A stretch of DNA of 64,000 nt from Ceraceosorus guamensis. Its lineage: Eukaryota > Basidiomycota > Exobasidiomycetes > Ceraceosorales > Ceraceosoraceae. Of the stretch, positions 1 through 10,800 are shown piece by piece. Under the pieces are notes generated by a model. That model was not told the DNA's origin. It saw only the letters and a list, made by a program, of their open reading frames with translations, and made no database searches. The translations under genes were made by a program, and so were the position numbers. The number at the start of each line of letters is the position of its first letter. Within the stretch, counting starts at the first letter, position 1. Location of the stretch: NCBI RefSeq assembly GCF_003144195.1, contig NW_020290057.1:39059-103058 (forward strand). The letters are read 5' to 3'.

Positions 1-2173
1 CTCTTTGCCAGATCAAAAGTCGTCTTCTCGCTTTGTACAATGCGTTGCTTGCCCACATCTTCAGCCTGCTCGTCGTTCTCCTCCTCCTCCTCCTCCTCCT
101 CCTCCTCCCCCTCCTCCTCCTCCTCATCGCTAGCAGAAGGCAACAGCCTCCGCTTTGGCGGCAGTCCCAAACCAAGTGGCGCCGCTCGCTGCTGCGAGGC
201 GTCGCTCAGAGGTCGTTGAATGGATGTGGCAGCTAGAGGCTTGGCGCTTATGGCGTCGGCCAGGTTCCGAGGCTCTGCGACGTAAAATAGAATGTATGCG
301 GATCGATCGCTGGCGATGCCTTGGCGGAAAGGAGGTCTCATGGGCATCACGCTCGAGTCGTTCATCTCCACCCAACGATCCCCTTTGGGTGCCTTGACCT
401 GCGCAATGTAGTGCCCGCTATTGGGACTATTGCCGTGGTGATGAATTACAGCAAGGAGATTGTACCTCTGACTCTGTCCCTGAGCAGCTTTCGAGGCTGC
501 ACTGCCTTCCGACATGTGGCGCGGGGAAAGCACGAGCTTCTGAGGATAGTCTACGAGCTTGGACATCTTGCTTCCAAAGATGGTGAACCTCTTGAGATGC
601 ACAGTGAGCACAGTGGGCGCCTCATCTATCGACATTCGTTTGGTAGCATCTACCCTCTTCTTGCACCCTTCGCACAAATAGCGACTATTTCCCTGCGCAT
701 GTATCTGTTCCGTCCTTGTAAACGCATCGAGCGCGCTTTGCAACGTCGAGCCCCCGTTGCGAATGTCGACGCTGATGTCCAGCAGTGGATCAAAGGTATC
801 GGAGTTGTGATGACATCTGAGACAAGTCACCCTGCTGCGCAACCTTCCGCCAAAGATCTTGTGAACAAGCGTGGTGCGATTCAACGGATCTTCTGCCTTG
901 CTGCGAGCGAGCCGGAAATTGCGCAACAAAATCAACAAAAGCCCAAGCAGCGTCATCAGTCTCAGCGCGCGACGGACTGCAAACGCGGATGCCTACTCAC
1001 AGCTTTCCCGCTGCCCTAACTAGACAAGCGGCTTGCATGGCCTCTAGCAGAAACCTCAAAAATTCGTGCGCATCCTCCTGACATCCCCTCCTAAGCGTCT
1101 TGGCGTACGACTTGAGCTTCTGATGAAATTCGGAAGGAGCAGATGTTTTGCGCTGGACAAGGATCCTACGCGCTACATCTTGCATCGCTTCCAGCGCATC
1201 GAAAGGACGCGTAGCACCTCCCAGCGGACCGCGAAGCTGTGACAAATCGTGCTCCAGTAGCGTGTATGCGAGAGGAGGAATATGCACCAAGGATTGCAAG
1301 ACGGAGTTGAGGTAGCAGGTGTTGCCTTGATCCGGATGACACGGAGGTGGAGCAAGTGAGCAAACAGAACGATCCATCCAGAAGCGGCGGGCATGGACCC
1401 CCTGATGCTCACCAAAGTTGTGCAATCCTGCCCCCTCAGCACCGACGGACCCAGGCATCTTGAGAGATAACTTGTGGGCGTACAGCTCCTTTGCGCTCCC
1501 ACCCAACGACCTCGAGGAAGGCGTGCCGCGGGGAGACGCATGTATGCGCTCGCTCTCCTCGTCTGAGAGCTCCGACGCTGTCCGTGAGCGCTTGCGGTTG
1601 GGCGTTGGTGATGACTGAAGAAGCGGCGGTAGAATGGAGCCAGTTCAGGCTGCAAGCCACTTTGTGGGGAGCATCCGCCAAAGAATCGACACTCACCCTC
1701 GATGGACCCGCTTCGCCATACCCTGCTGCCCCGTTTGCCCGCTTGTCATTGACCTGCCCATTGTGCACGCCATTGATAGGCGTATATTTGACAGCTCTCT
1801 GCTTGAATTCGGTAGTCTGGAAGCGTATGGGGTTGCTGAGCAGCTCTTGCAGCTCCGACTCTAGCCTTTGACGTTCAGCCGCTTCCACGACAGAAGTGAA
1901 TGTCGGCTTGACGCGCTCTTCCTTGGTTTGAGTGGGAGTGTGAGTCTTTGATGGGTCCGAAGCGAGTTGCTCAAAGGGACGCTTGACAGAAGCTGGACTG
2001 CTTCGCTGAGAGGGAGGGGTCTGCAACGCCTTGAGCTTGGCGAGAGCGCTCTCGCTCGCCTTGTTGGACGTGTGCCGAGGCGTGGAGGGTCCACTGACCG
2101 CTTGACCATGTCGTGCGCCACTGCTGCTGGCTTGCAGCTGGCCTGCAAACGCCATCACACTCGTCTGACTCAT
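1..2173 (-). CDS. USP-family ubiquitin carboxyl-terminal hydrolase, 3' end outside window
   Basis: A cysteine protease of the USP (C19) family, which removes ubiquitin from proteins; it looks closest to the USP36/42 group. Modelled exons are 2173-1697, 1614-1413, 1325-1001 and 900 to beyond base 1, all with GT-AG introns in phase. About the first 634 residues are visible. The first ~220 residues are a Ser/Pro-rich, probably disordered tail. The Cys box GNTCYLNS is rebuilt exactly across intron 2 (catalytic Cys about residue 230). Two CxxC pairs (CLRC, CEGC) form the usual zinc site of the fingers subdomain. The His box SGHYIAQ (His about 498) is followed by WVEMNDSSV and the ILFY strand. Past the catalytic domain is a run of about 15 Glu (bases 75-125) that continues to the window edge without a stop. 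The start ATG at 2173 is followed at once by a good open frame. The nearest orthologue is an inference. Confidence 0.9.
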
Positions 2174-3373
2174 CTTCGCGTGCTTGGTGCGCGCACAGAT
2201 AAGCCCGAAAGAGTGTGAAGGTGTGAAGCGGTGTCGCACGATGCGCAATACTTGCGACTCCACTTTGAAAGGGACTAGACGCGTTCGTCTAAGGCAACGC
2301 TGCGCGATGCATTCGACTCGGGGGAAAGAGGACTCGAGTGGGCGCGGTTCGGCTCGGGCTGGCACTGACAATGAGGGGCTAGAGGTCTGATACTGGTTGG
2401 AGAGGGGGTATGTACTGAGTGCATTTGTAGTTGGAATGGGGCGATGGAAATGAGCAGGCGCGAGGCTTGGCTATTTGAATTTCCTCCGAGTCTTCGGATC
2501 AACCTCGAACGCGTGCATCGCGGCTCGAAGTTTTTTTTTTTTCTTTTGTGTGCTGCTTTCTTAGCGCGTTCCGCGTCGAAATGGGGTCTACAAACGATCC
2601 CGGCGGTGTACGGTAAAGCAAGTCATTCAAATTAGAATAATCTCAAGCAGGTCTCCATAGATTCAAGTTAGGTCTATTTAGATCTAATGTGGGTCTCCTT
2701 GGTCTCCTTGTGTCTACTTGGATCTAATTCAGGTCTACTTGGAACTAACTTAGTCCTCATTAGATCAATTAGATCAAATCAGGTCTGCTTAGATCCATCG
2801 CCGATCGAGCCAAAGCGTCCATATCGATCCACGACTCCACTTTGACTCTTCTCTCTCAAACACACAATTACAAATCCAAGATTCAAGAGCCACGATCAAA
2901 ACTTTTCATCCAGATTTTCGCATCTCGCGGAAAGGCGCGCGCGGTGGAACGCGTTTTGCCCGCGGGGTCGCGGTGTATGATGATGCGTGCACGCGTATAT
3001 CTGAAGCCCGCGGCGGCCGCCCAAGCGCGAACTTTATACCGGATTCGTGATTCACGTGATTGGTGATTGCTGAACTCGTGACTGAATCTCCATCACGCCG
3101 AGTCCCTCAACGTGTGCACACTTCGTACCTGGCCGACTCGCTCATGCGCGATCTGAAGGCACTCGAACATTCAAGTGAGAATTGACCAAGAATCTATATG
3201 CAAGTCTATGATTGAATGGTGTACACACGCGGACGTCTGGGGTTGGAACGTGCAGGGGTTGCATGAGTGGGGTGCGGACAGGTCGGCTTGAGGAGAGGGT
3301 CCTATTCGAAGCGAAAGGGGAGCAGAGCAGCCCGAGCGGAAATTCCACAGAGAGCTCGCTCTGGTCTTCGCCT
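2174..3373. other. Intergenic: USP promoter side and MFS 3' side
   Basis: No supported gene. It contains a 12-T run near 2529 and a degenerate tandem repeat (2645-2800, listed separately). Open frames here lack ATG starts or show no recognisable protein. Confidence 0.6.
2645..2800. repeat. Degenerate tandem repeat, unit about 20-25 bp
   Basis: Words of the form AGGTCTAxxTAGATCTAAT recur about seven times with substitutions and length drift. The tract is AT-richer than the surrounding DNA and lies upstream of the deubiquitinase gene. Its function is unknown. Confidence 0.6.
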
Positions 3374-5763
3374 CTACTTGATAGCGAGCTTGCTCCGTCT
3401 TCTAAGTGCCGGGCCATACTTTGAAAAGTAAAAAGGAACAGGAGAGACGAGGAGGCAAAGGCCTCCCAGTATGGAGCACATGTAGGGTACGCTCCACTCG
3501 AAAGCGGGCCGACCGAACAATGGGCAAAAAGCGCCAAAGGAGGATCTGGAGAGCGCAGCTGCGGCGAGTGCGGAAGCGACGTAGCTGAGGTAGCATTCGC
3601 TCACATAGACTCCCAAGCTATTGAAAGCAAAGATCAAGCCCAGTCCGAGCGGGATCTCGGCAATCATGGGCACGATCCAGTGGATGTTGGGAGTGCTGGT
3701 CCAGCCGAACATGAATAGACCAATGGCGAAACACGGCGCGGATAGGCACGTCATGCTCAGCCGCGCTTCTGGAACTGGCTTGCCTGCAGCTTGTCGTGCT
3801 CGAAGGTACCGCTTGTTGTAGTGTGCGACGACGGGAAAGGAGAGGACCATGCCGACGGCCAAGGGTAAGAAAGACAAACCGACTTCACCAGCGTTGAAAC
3901 CGTGCATCTTTCCAAAGACCACCGGAAAGGCTTCCAGGTATAGAAAGATGAGACCGCTGTTGAGCGACGAGCGCGAGCGACGAAAGAGGCAAAATGTGAG
4001 CGAGCGCTCGCGTCTGATCTTTTGCTGCGGGCAAGCAAGGTGACGCGGGCGTCGGCATGCAGCTCACTATGAGAAGCCCATCCAGGCAGCGGTGTACATG
4101 ACCGGAGGCTCCGTGACGAGCATGGTAAGAGGTCTGAGCATATGCGTATGAATCACATCCTTGACCTTTAGCGGTTCCTTTTCCAGCGGCGCGCGAATCA
4201 AGTCGTCGCCCGTCGTTTGGCGCAAAATGGAGGCCCTACGAACGACCAAGACGGGAACGTAGGATTCTCGCTGAAGGATCAAGCAGAGCGACCAGAATAC
4301 CATAGCCTGGATACACATCAACCAAAAGATCCATCTCCAGGCATTCGCATCTGCCAAGAAGCCTCCGACCTAGAAGATGTTGGCAATTCGAGGAATGAGC
4401 CCCCAAGCGGTCCTGCCTTCGGTCCCACCTGCACGCCACACTTTCTGCACTCACAATGGGACCGAGAATGGGCCCGAGAAAGGCAGAGAATGTGTAGCTC
4501 ATCATCGGAGCGACCCTCTCCCTCGGTTCAAAGACGTCGGATATCCAAGCGCCAGAATTCGATGCGGGTGCTGAGCCGCAGAGTCCAGCAAAGCTGCGAG
4601 GTAGGGATGTGTGGAAGAGTAGGAGCGGTCGGGTGCGGGGCGGGGCGGGAGACGTCGCGGCATCAGCAAGTGACGATCTTCTTCTCCCTGCCTGCCAGAT
4701 CTGGCGCCCCGCCCTTTTCCCCCCGCTGGCCATCTTCGATTGCGGCTTTCGCGCCCACGAAACTTACAAGCGCATGACTATAAGCGTCTGTTTGTTTGGC
4801 GCGAGGGCGCAGCCTACGTTCCAACACGTAAAGAGTGGTAGGCTGAGCAGATTGACCATCTTTCTCCCTCTTCTTTCCGAAAGGGGCGCCCAGATGCTCG
4901 GTCCTGTGCGCAAAAGTGCGAGATGCGTCGATGTGTCAACATGTGCTCTTGCTTGTCTCGTGCTCTTGCTCGTGATCGTGATCGTGATCGTGATCGTGAT
5001 CGTGATCGTGCCTTTCCCTAGCGCTTCCTCTGAGACCAAGCGAGACCGATGACTCACCAAACACCAATCCAGCAAGGTACACGCTAGTCACTGCGCTTCC
5101 TTGCAGACTAGTCATGCCCAGATCCGCAACGATCTTCTCGTATGCCCCGCTGGGTGCGCTCGCGGCAAAGCCCGTGTTGAAAAAGACAAGGGCGGCCAGT
5201 ATGGTGTAGGTCCACTTTGTGCTCTTGGGCAATCGCGTGGGTAGCTGGTCCGTGGGCAGCGAAAGCATCTCGGCTCTTTGAGTCGTTGTGGATCGCTTCA
5301 AGGCTGTTGCGGAGCATGTCGTCAAGCCTGCATCATCCGAACGATGCGCCTCGCCCTCTCCTTTGCGCGATTCGAAAGCCGACAGACCCTTTTCTGTGTC
5401 TTGCTGCTGCTGCTGCTGCGCTTCTGATCCTTTGCTCTTCTCGGTGGTGGTGGAGTAGAGGGCATGGGCAGGTGAAGGTGCCCTGGTGGTCGTCTGCGAC
5501 TCGTAATACGAGAAAGGAGTGTCACTTCGTCTACTTTCGCATGCCAAGGGTGAAGGAGACTTGGACACGGTGGGCGTGTCTGACGGGTGCTGGTGGACAT
5601 TCGCCTCGCCATGCGCACTCGCACTCGCACTCGCGCTCGCGCTGACATGTGATGCGGGAACATTCACATTCACATTCACATTCTGCAGCATGCTGGAACG
5701 CCTTTGGCTCACTTCAGGTGTTTGTCGACCGCTTGATGGCCCATCACCTTGCGACGAACTCAT
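3374..5763 (-). CDS. MFS transporter, DHA1 drug:H+ antiporter type
   Basis: A plasma-membrane-type major facilitator, 621 aa as modelled. Exons are 5763-5058, 4903-4768, 4593-4455, 4369-4068 and 3956-3374; all junctions keep frame. The first ~180 residues are a cytosolic tail rich in Ser/Gln/Thr with small repeats (VNVNVNV, SASASASAS). The membrane core follows, with the MFS loop GPSIWAPLSERRGRK just after the second membrane segment, FLGPILGPIVGGF in the middle and a hydrophobic C-terminal half ending SKYGPALRRRSKLAIK. This order is typical of the fungal DHA1 (polyamine/drug) group. Intron 1 holds a (GATCGT)n array. The first ATG of the frame is at 5763; the 6 codons upstream begin with TTG. 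Substrate cannot be read from sequence. Confidence 0.85.
4971..5010. repeat. (GATCGT)n hexanucleotide array in an intron
   Basis: Nearly perfect tandem units inside intron 1 (4904-5057) of the MFS gene. In one frame it would read Asp-His repeats. The conserved MFS loop is rebuilt only when it is spliced out. Confidence 0.85.
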
Positions 5764-7852
5764 GGCTGGCAAGCTTGCCAAGACTGATCGAATCGAATCG
5801 ACGCCAGATGTGCGATCTAACTCGCTGTGCGTTGCTTCAAAGGATAAGCAAAGGAGGCAGGATGTCCGGAGTCAGAGTAGGGAGGAGGATGATGATGGGT
5901 GTCCGAGCATCAGTCCCTCCGCGCCAACAATCAACCAAAAAGTCTCTTCTGTCTCTGCAAGTTCCAGCTCTTGCCCCGATGACGATCGATCGAAGTCGCC
6001 GACTCTTTCGAGGAGGAAGCAAGCAAGCAACATGCGCGCTGCCACATCACGTTCACATGTACGCTAACCGTGTCAACGTTTACGGTCCATCGTAGGCAAG
6101 AGATTCCGAGGTTGCAGCTAGTGGATGCGAGATCCGTCCACAATTGGTCCACGCTTGGGTAAGGAATCGTGAATGTGAGTGCCTGGGTTGCGTATGCCAG
6201 CACGAGCACGGTGTGTAGCTAAATGCAGCGACTGATTAGTGAGTCCAAAAAGTTCCATCCATTCATGCAGCAAGCAGCCGTCGGCAAATCATCGGAGCTG
6301 CATTTGATTGTACGCTTTCAAGATGTGAGAGTCAGATGAGTCTATCAATCACGAATCACGAATGAGTCGATCTGATGTGGACGGGGTTTGTACATGAAAA
6401 CAGGCAGAAGAGTTTCGAGTTTCGAGTTTCGAGTGCGGGTGGCCCGTGATACGCCGGTGCATTCACATTCGTGATTCAAAGATTCTTAAGATTCACATTC
6501 TCGATCGAGGTGCGAGTCAAAGTGCATGAAACAGCTATAGGCTTGCAGCGGCGAGTCGGCGCTAGGCTTTAGACATCAACGCCGATCAAAATCAACGGTC
6601 AAGAGTCGCGCGCGTGAGTTCTGAGTTCGGAATCTTCACATCTTGAATTAGAACCTCGAATTTGAACAACAATCAAGTGAATTTGATCTCCATCCCATCA
6701 GCCGCTGCATGCATGCATGCATGCATGCGCGTATGCACGGTGACATGTCTGCGATCTCTGCACCACGAAACTGAATTTGAATCTTGAATGTCGTCGGCAT
6801 GCAATTTTGATCATGAATCGAATCTTGAATTAAATAGAATCTTGAACATCAAGAAGTCTTCAGTCATGAGTTCACAACAAATCAATCACGTCAAGGTGAG
6901 TCTCGAAGCGACCAGTCTTGAATCTTGAAATCAGCATCTGAAATCAAATGAGATCTTGGATGTCACAAATGGATGTCCTTCAGCATCTCCAGTCACACGA
7001 CGACAGACTCACCACAATGTCACAAATGGATGTCCTTCAGCATCTCCAGTCACACGACGACAGCCTCAAAATTGTGGTGAGTCTGCAAGAACAACATTCC
7101 ACACTCGGTGGTGAATGAACGAAGCGATCGGGACATCCATCCATCCAAGATCGTATGCATGCTCGGTGCAACCATCTCAATTTCAATCACGTGAATGGAA
7201 GAATACAAGTGTACAGATCCATCATGATAGACTCGACTCAAGACTTGCACAGCCGCTGACCGGCATCGCATATAGCCCGACATCCGGAAAGGCGGATCTA
7301 CGCGTCGACGATCGATCGTTGCATCGCTGCCTGCAGCTTGATTGTGCACTTTTGCCTGACATGGGGTCACGTGAGCTCATCTTTGATCCGCGCGCGGAGC
7401 GCACGGAGCGCATCCTCCTCGTGCTGGGTTTGCTTTTTTTTTGTTCGGGGGTTCGCTAGGATGAGCATGTGCCACAGTCATGAGTCTTGAGTCTTGAGTG
7501 GTGAGTCAGGGTCCTGAGTCGCAATCTTGAATTGAGGGTGCTGGGCAGGGTCTCGTGACAAGAAAAGAGACGCTGTGACTCAAAGTTGATTCAAAGATTC
7601 AAGCTGGATTCACGATTGTGACAATCCTCATGACCTCAGACTCGATTGTCCCGCCACGTACCTCTGCGAGTCCCCGTGTCATCAGCAGGCTCCCTCCACC
7701 TTGCTGACATTACACGCACGCACGCACGCACGACTGCGATTCGGCGAGCAAAGACTCCAGACTCCCACGGGACTCACACCACATCACATTACGGTCTTGA
7801 CGAACTTTTGTAGCTGTCCCATCTTTTTCGCAAGCGTTCGCCGTGTCCAGCC
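5764..7852. promoter_or_regulatory. Divergent promoter region between MFS gene and ELP2
   Basis: About 2.1 kb with no supported gene. It is rich in short words of the type AATCGTGAAT, AATCACGAAT and CTTGAATC. It also holds a (GAGTTTC)n run (6411-6434), a GCAT run (6707-6728), an ACGC run near 7716-7732 and the 46-bp duplication at 6961-7063. Both flanking genes start from this interval, so it must hold their promoters; no specific site is identified. Confidence 0.55.
6961..7083. repeat. 46-bp perfect direct repeat with 12-bp inverted repeats
   Basis: Copy 1 is 6961-7006 and copy 2 is 7018-7063, identical over 46 bp. GACTCACCACAA (7006-7017) sits before copy 2 and its exact reverse complement TTGTGGTGAGTC (7072-7083) after it, so copy 2 lies in the loop of a possible hairpin. 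Confidence 0.9.
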
Positions 7853-10800
7853 ATGCAGCCGGCTGTGGATGCGACTGCGACTGCGACTGCGACTGCCAGC
7901 AAGAGCGCACAGCAGGCGGCGAGCCAGCCAGTGACTTCCTTGCCACCACCACCACCACCACCACTACCACCACCTACCACAGCTCACAGCCGACTGCAAT
8001 CAGAGGACATCTACATCTCCTCATCCGTCCAAAGATTATCCCACGTGGCCGACTGCACCACACTGCACCTCGATGATGCAAAGGGAGAACAGACAGCCTT
8101 GCCAGTGCTCGCTTTCGCTTCGGATAGAAGAGTCGCCATTTGCTACCCTACGCCCAGTGTGAGTGATGATGGACGCTTGTTTGCAGGACGCGCGAAAACG
8201 GAAGAGTAGGGCGTGCCCTTGCAATCTGACCACTCGCTCACGCCCCCCCTGCTTGCTTGCTTGCTTGCTTGCTGCATAGGCACTATCGACGCATACACTC
8301 CTACAACGACTACCAAGCCCCATCTCCGTCCTCAAATTCGCTCACAATCCCGCTCACCAAGCCGCGCCTCTTCTTCTGGCTGGTCTGACAGATGGTCACG
8401 TGTTCATTTGGCAAGCGTGGAGGAGCAGATATGGCGATGAGAAGCTGTGCAGGTTGTCGGATCAGGAACAGCTGGTGCCTGCGCATGCTCGAGCAGTCAA
8501 ATGGTCCTGCGTAGCTCGAGCAAAGAGCCACTCTCCCATCAAGGCGCTCGCTGTCCACAGACCCGCACAAGCAACAGTCAGCATCGGCAGCGCCGCTGCT
8601 GCGAGGGAGAAGGCGAAGAGCGACAGTGTAGTGCTGGTCACTGGCCACGCCGACTCTTCTTTGCGCGTATGGAGAGCAGCTCGTACAGATGCCTACGCTC
8701 CAGCTTCAGCCGAGCATTCTGATGAGCCTGCTCCGATCCAACTGGCACAAGGGCAAGCTCTGCAGCTGCAAAACGTGTCTTCGAGCTACAAAGCATCGCC
8801 TCTACCCTTGGATGCTGCGCTTGTACACGTCGATGAGAACACGGCTCTGCTCGCAGTGGCTTCCACAAGCAGCACGATCGCAATCTTTGGCTCGGTATCA
8901 GGAGAGGTGGGTTTGTGGGGTTGGGGAACAGTCTTGGGCTTCGCATCGCCCGCTTCCAGAGAGTACTGAAGCCCATTCGCCTTCGTCTCTTTTCGCAGTC
9001 TTTCGTGCCGCTGTGCGATCTTTCGGGACATACGGACTGGGTCAGATCGCTAGATTTCGTCCAACCTCGCCAGACCTCAAAGACCCTCTTGCTCGCTTCG
9101 GGAGCTCAAGACGGCTCCGTGCGTCTATGGAGATTCTGCTCCGCCGAAGACGCGGGTGCTTCCAGCTCCGAGGCTGTTGCGGAGAAGAGAGAGGCAGCAG
9201 CGCCACAGCAGCTGGACGCGTTCGATCAGTTGGCATCCAAATTGGAGAGCAATTTCAGCGCGCAGCCTAAAAGAGCTCGGGATCTGGTCTCCGCTTCGCA
9301 AAACTTTGTTTTGGGCGAGGAGAGGTGGAGAGCTAGATTGGATGCGCTCTTGGCTGCGCACGAAGGATGGGTCACTTCTGTTCGATGGGCTTCGTCGGCT
9401 CCTGTGCATGCTGGCGCGCGCGCACAATCTTCGACAGAGAGGGGGGCAGGAGCGTACGCTGCGCTCTTGTCCTCCAGCGCCGACAATAGTGCAATTCATT
9501 GGGGACCAGCTAGTGCACTTGCCAGCGCCGTCGATCAGCCTTTGGCTCGATTCGAAGCATCCGAAAGGACAGGCGAAAGCGAAGAGGACCAGTCGTGGAT
9601 GCCCTTGCATCGTTTCGGAGACTTGGGCACTCAAGGTACCGTCTCTTTGGGTTTGATGGGCGCTCTTTGGCTCCCTGAGCGAGCGTTCGCTGCGAGCGCT
9701 TCGGATGACGCTCCATCGAACGGCACTTTGAGGAATAGCGGTAGCGCCAACGTGGGCAAGGATGTGATCACGTACGGATGGAACGGGTCTTTCAGACGCT
9801 ACGTGGTGCGCAAGGAAGAAGAGACCCATGCGAGCGCATGGCGAAACGTGTTTGCTCCGGCTGGACATTGGCAACGCATCAATGCGGCAAAGTGGGAGCC
9901 GCAAGGCAAGTACTTTGCCACCGCTAGGTGAGGGTGGACCCCCCACGTTCTTGTTACGCGAGCAACCGAGCGATAATTTTGCGGGGCGCTGACTCTTGCT
10001 GGTTTGCTGTCAGCGACGACCGGACCACGCGCATACACGCCCGAGTGCGCATCGCACGATCCGCTCAGAAGTCACGCTCGGCTTGGCACGAAATTGGTCG
10101 ACCGCAGACGCACGGCCATGCGATACGTTCCTTGGCCTGGCTGGACCGCTTCGCATTGGCTTCTGCAGCGGACGAAAAGGTGGTGCGGGTGTTTGAGAGC
10201 ACGAGGGGGTTCGTGCAGAGCATTGCGAGGCTCGGATGTGCGCGAGGTGCGAAGAGGAGCAGCTCGGCCGTACTGCTCGTTCGACTGGGAGACGTCAACA
10301 CGACGGATGTGTCGCGCTTGAAAGAGGCGATCGAAAAGGTCGCGCAGCTTGCGACGACTTCGCAAAAAGGCCGACTGATCATCTTGTTGAATTCGCCTTC
10401 GTTTGAAGGCCTTGCTCAAGGGAGACCCATCAAGGCGTCGTTCGAAAAGGTCGAAAGCTTGCTCAAGGGCGTTTATGCCCTGGCTTGGGCTGTGGCGGTG
10501 CAAAAGGAACGTTTGGATGCGCAGATCGATGTGCTCTTTGCGGAAGATGTGCAGGTGCGAAGGAGCCGTCGCATGGCGCTGAGCCTGTGCCAGACGGAAA
10601 CGCTGCATGTTCTGGACGGTGAGTGGCGGCGCGCGCGCGGAGGTTTTTTATTTCCTTTGGGAGAGGGGGCAAATGGTGGGGGATGTTGTTGTTGACCCAT
10701 TTGGGTATTCTTGCTGCTCTCACAGACCGACCCGCTCCGCAGCGCGATGACTTGTCGCTCGACTTTGCCGAGCACATGGAGCGCATTCCTGCTCCTGCTC

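Noticed and set aside
4936-5056. Asp-His repeat peptide in the MFS protein
   Set aside because: It comes from reading through intron 1. Splicing rebuilds the conserved GPSIWAPLSERRGRK loop exactly.
7050-7459. Open frames of 106 and 114 codons in the ELP2 promoter
   Set aside because: No ATG start on the minus frame, no motif, and overlap with the 46-bp duplication.
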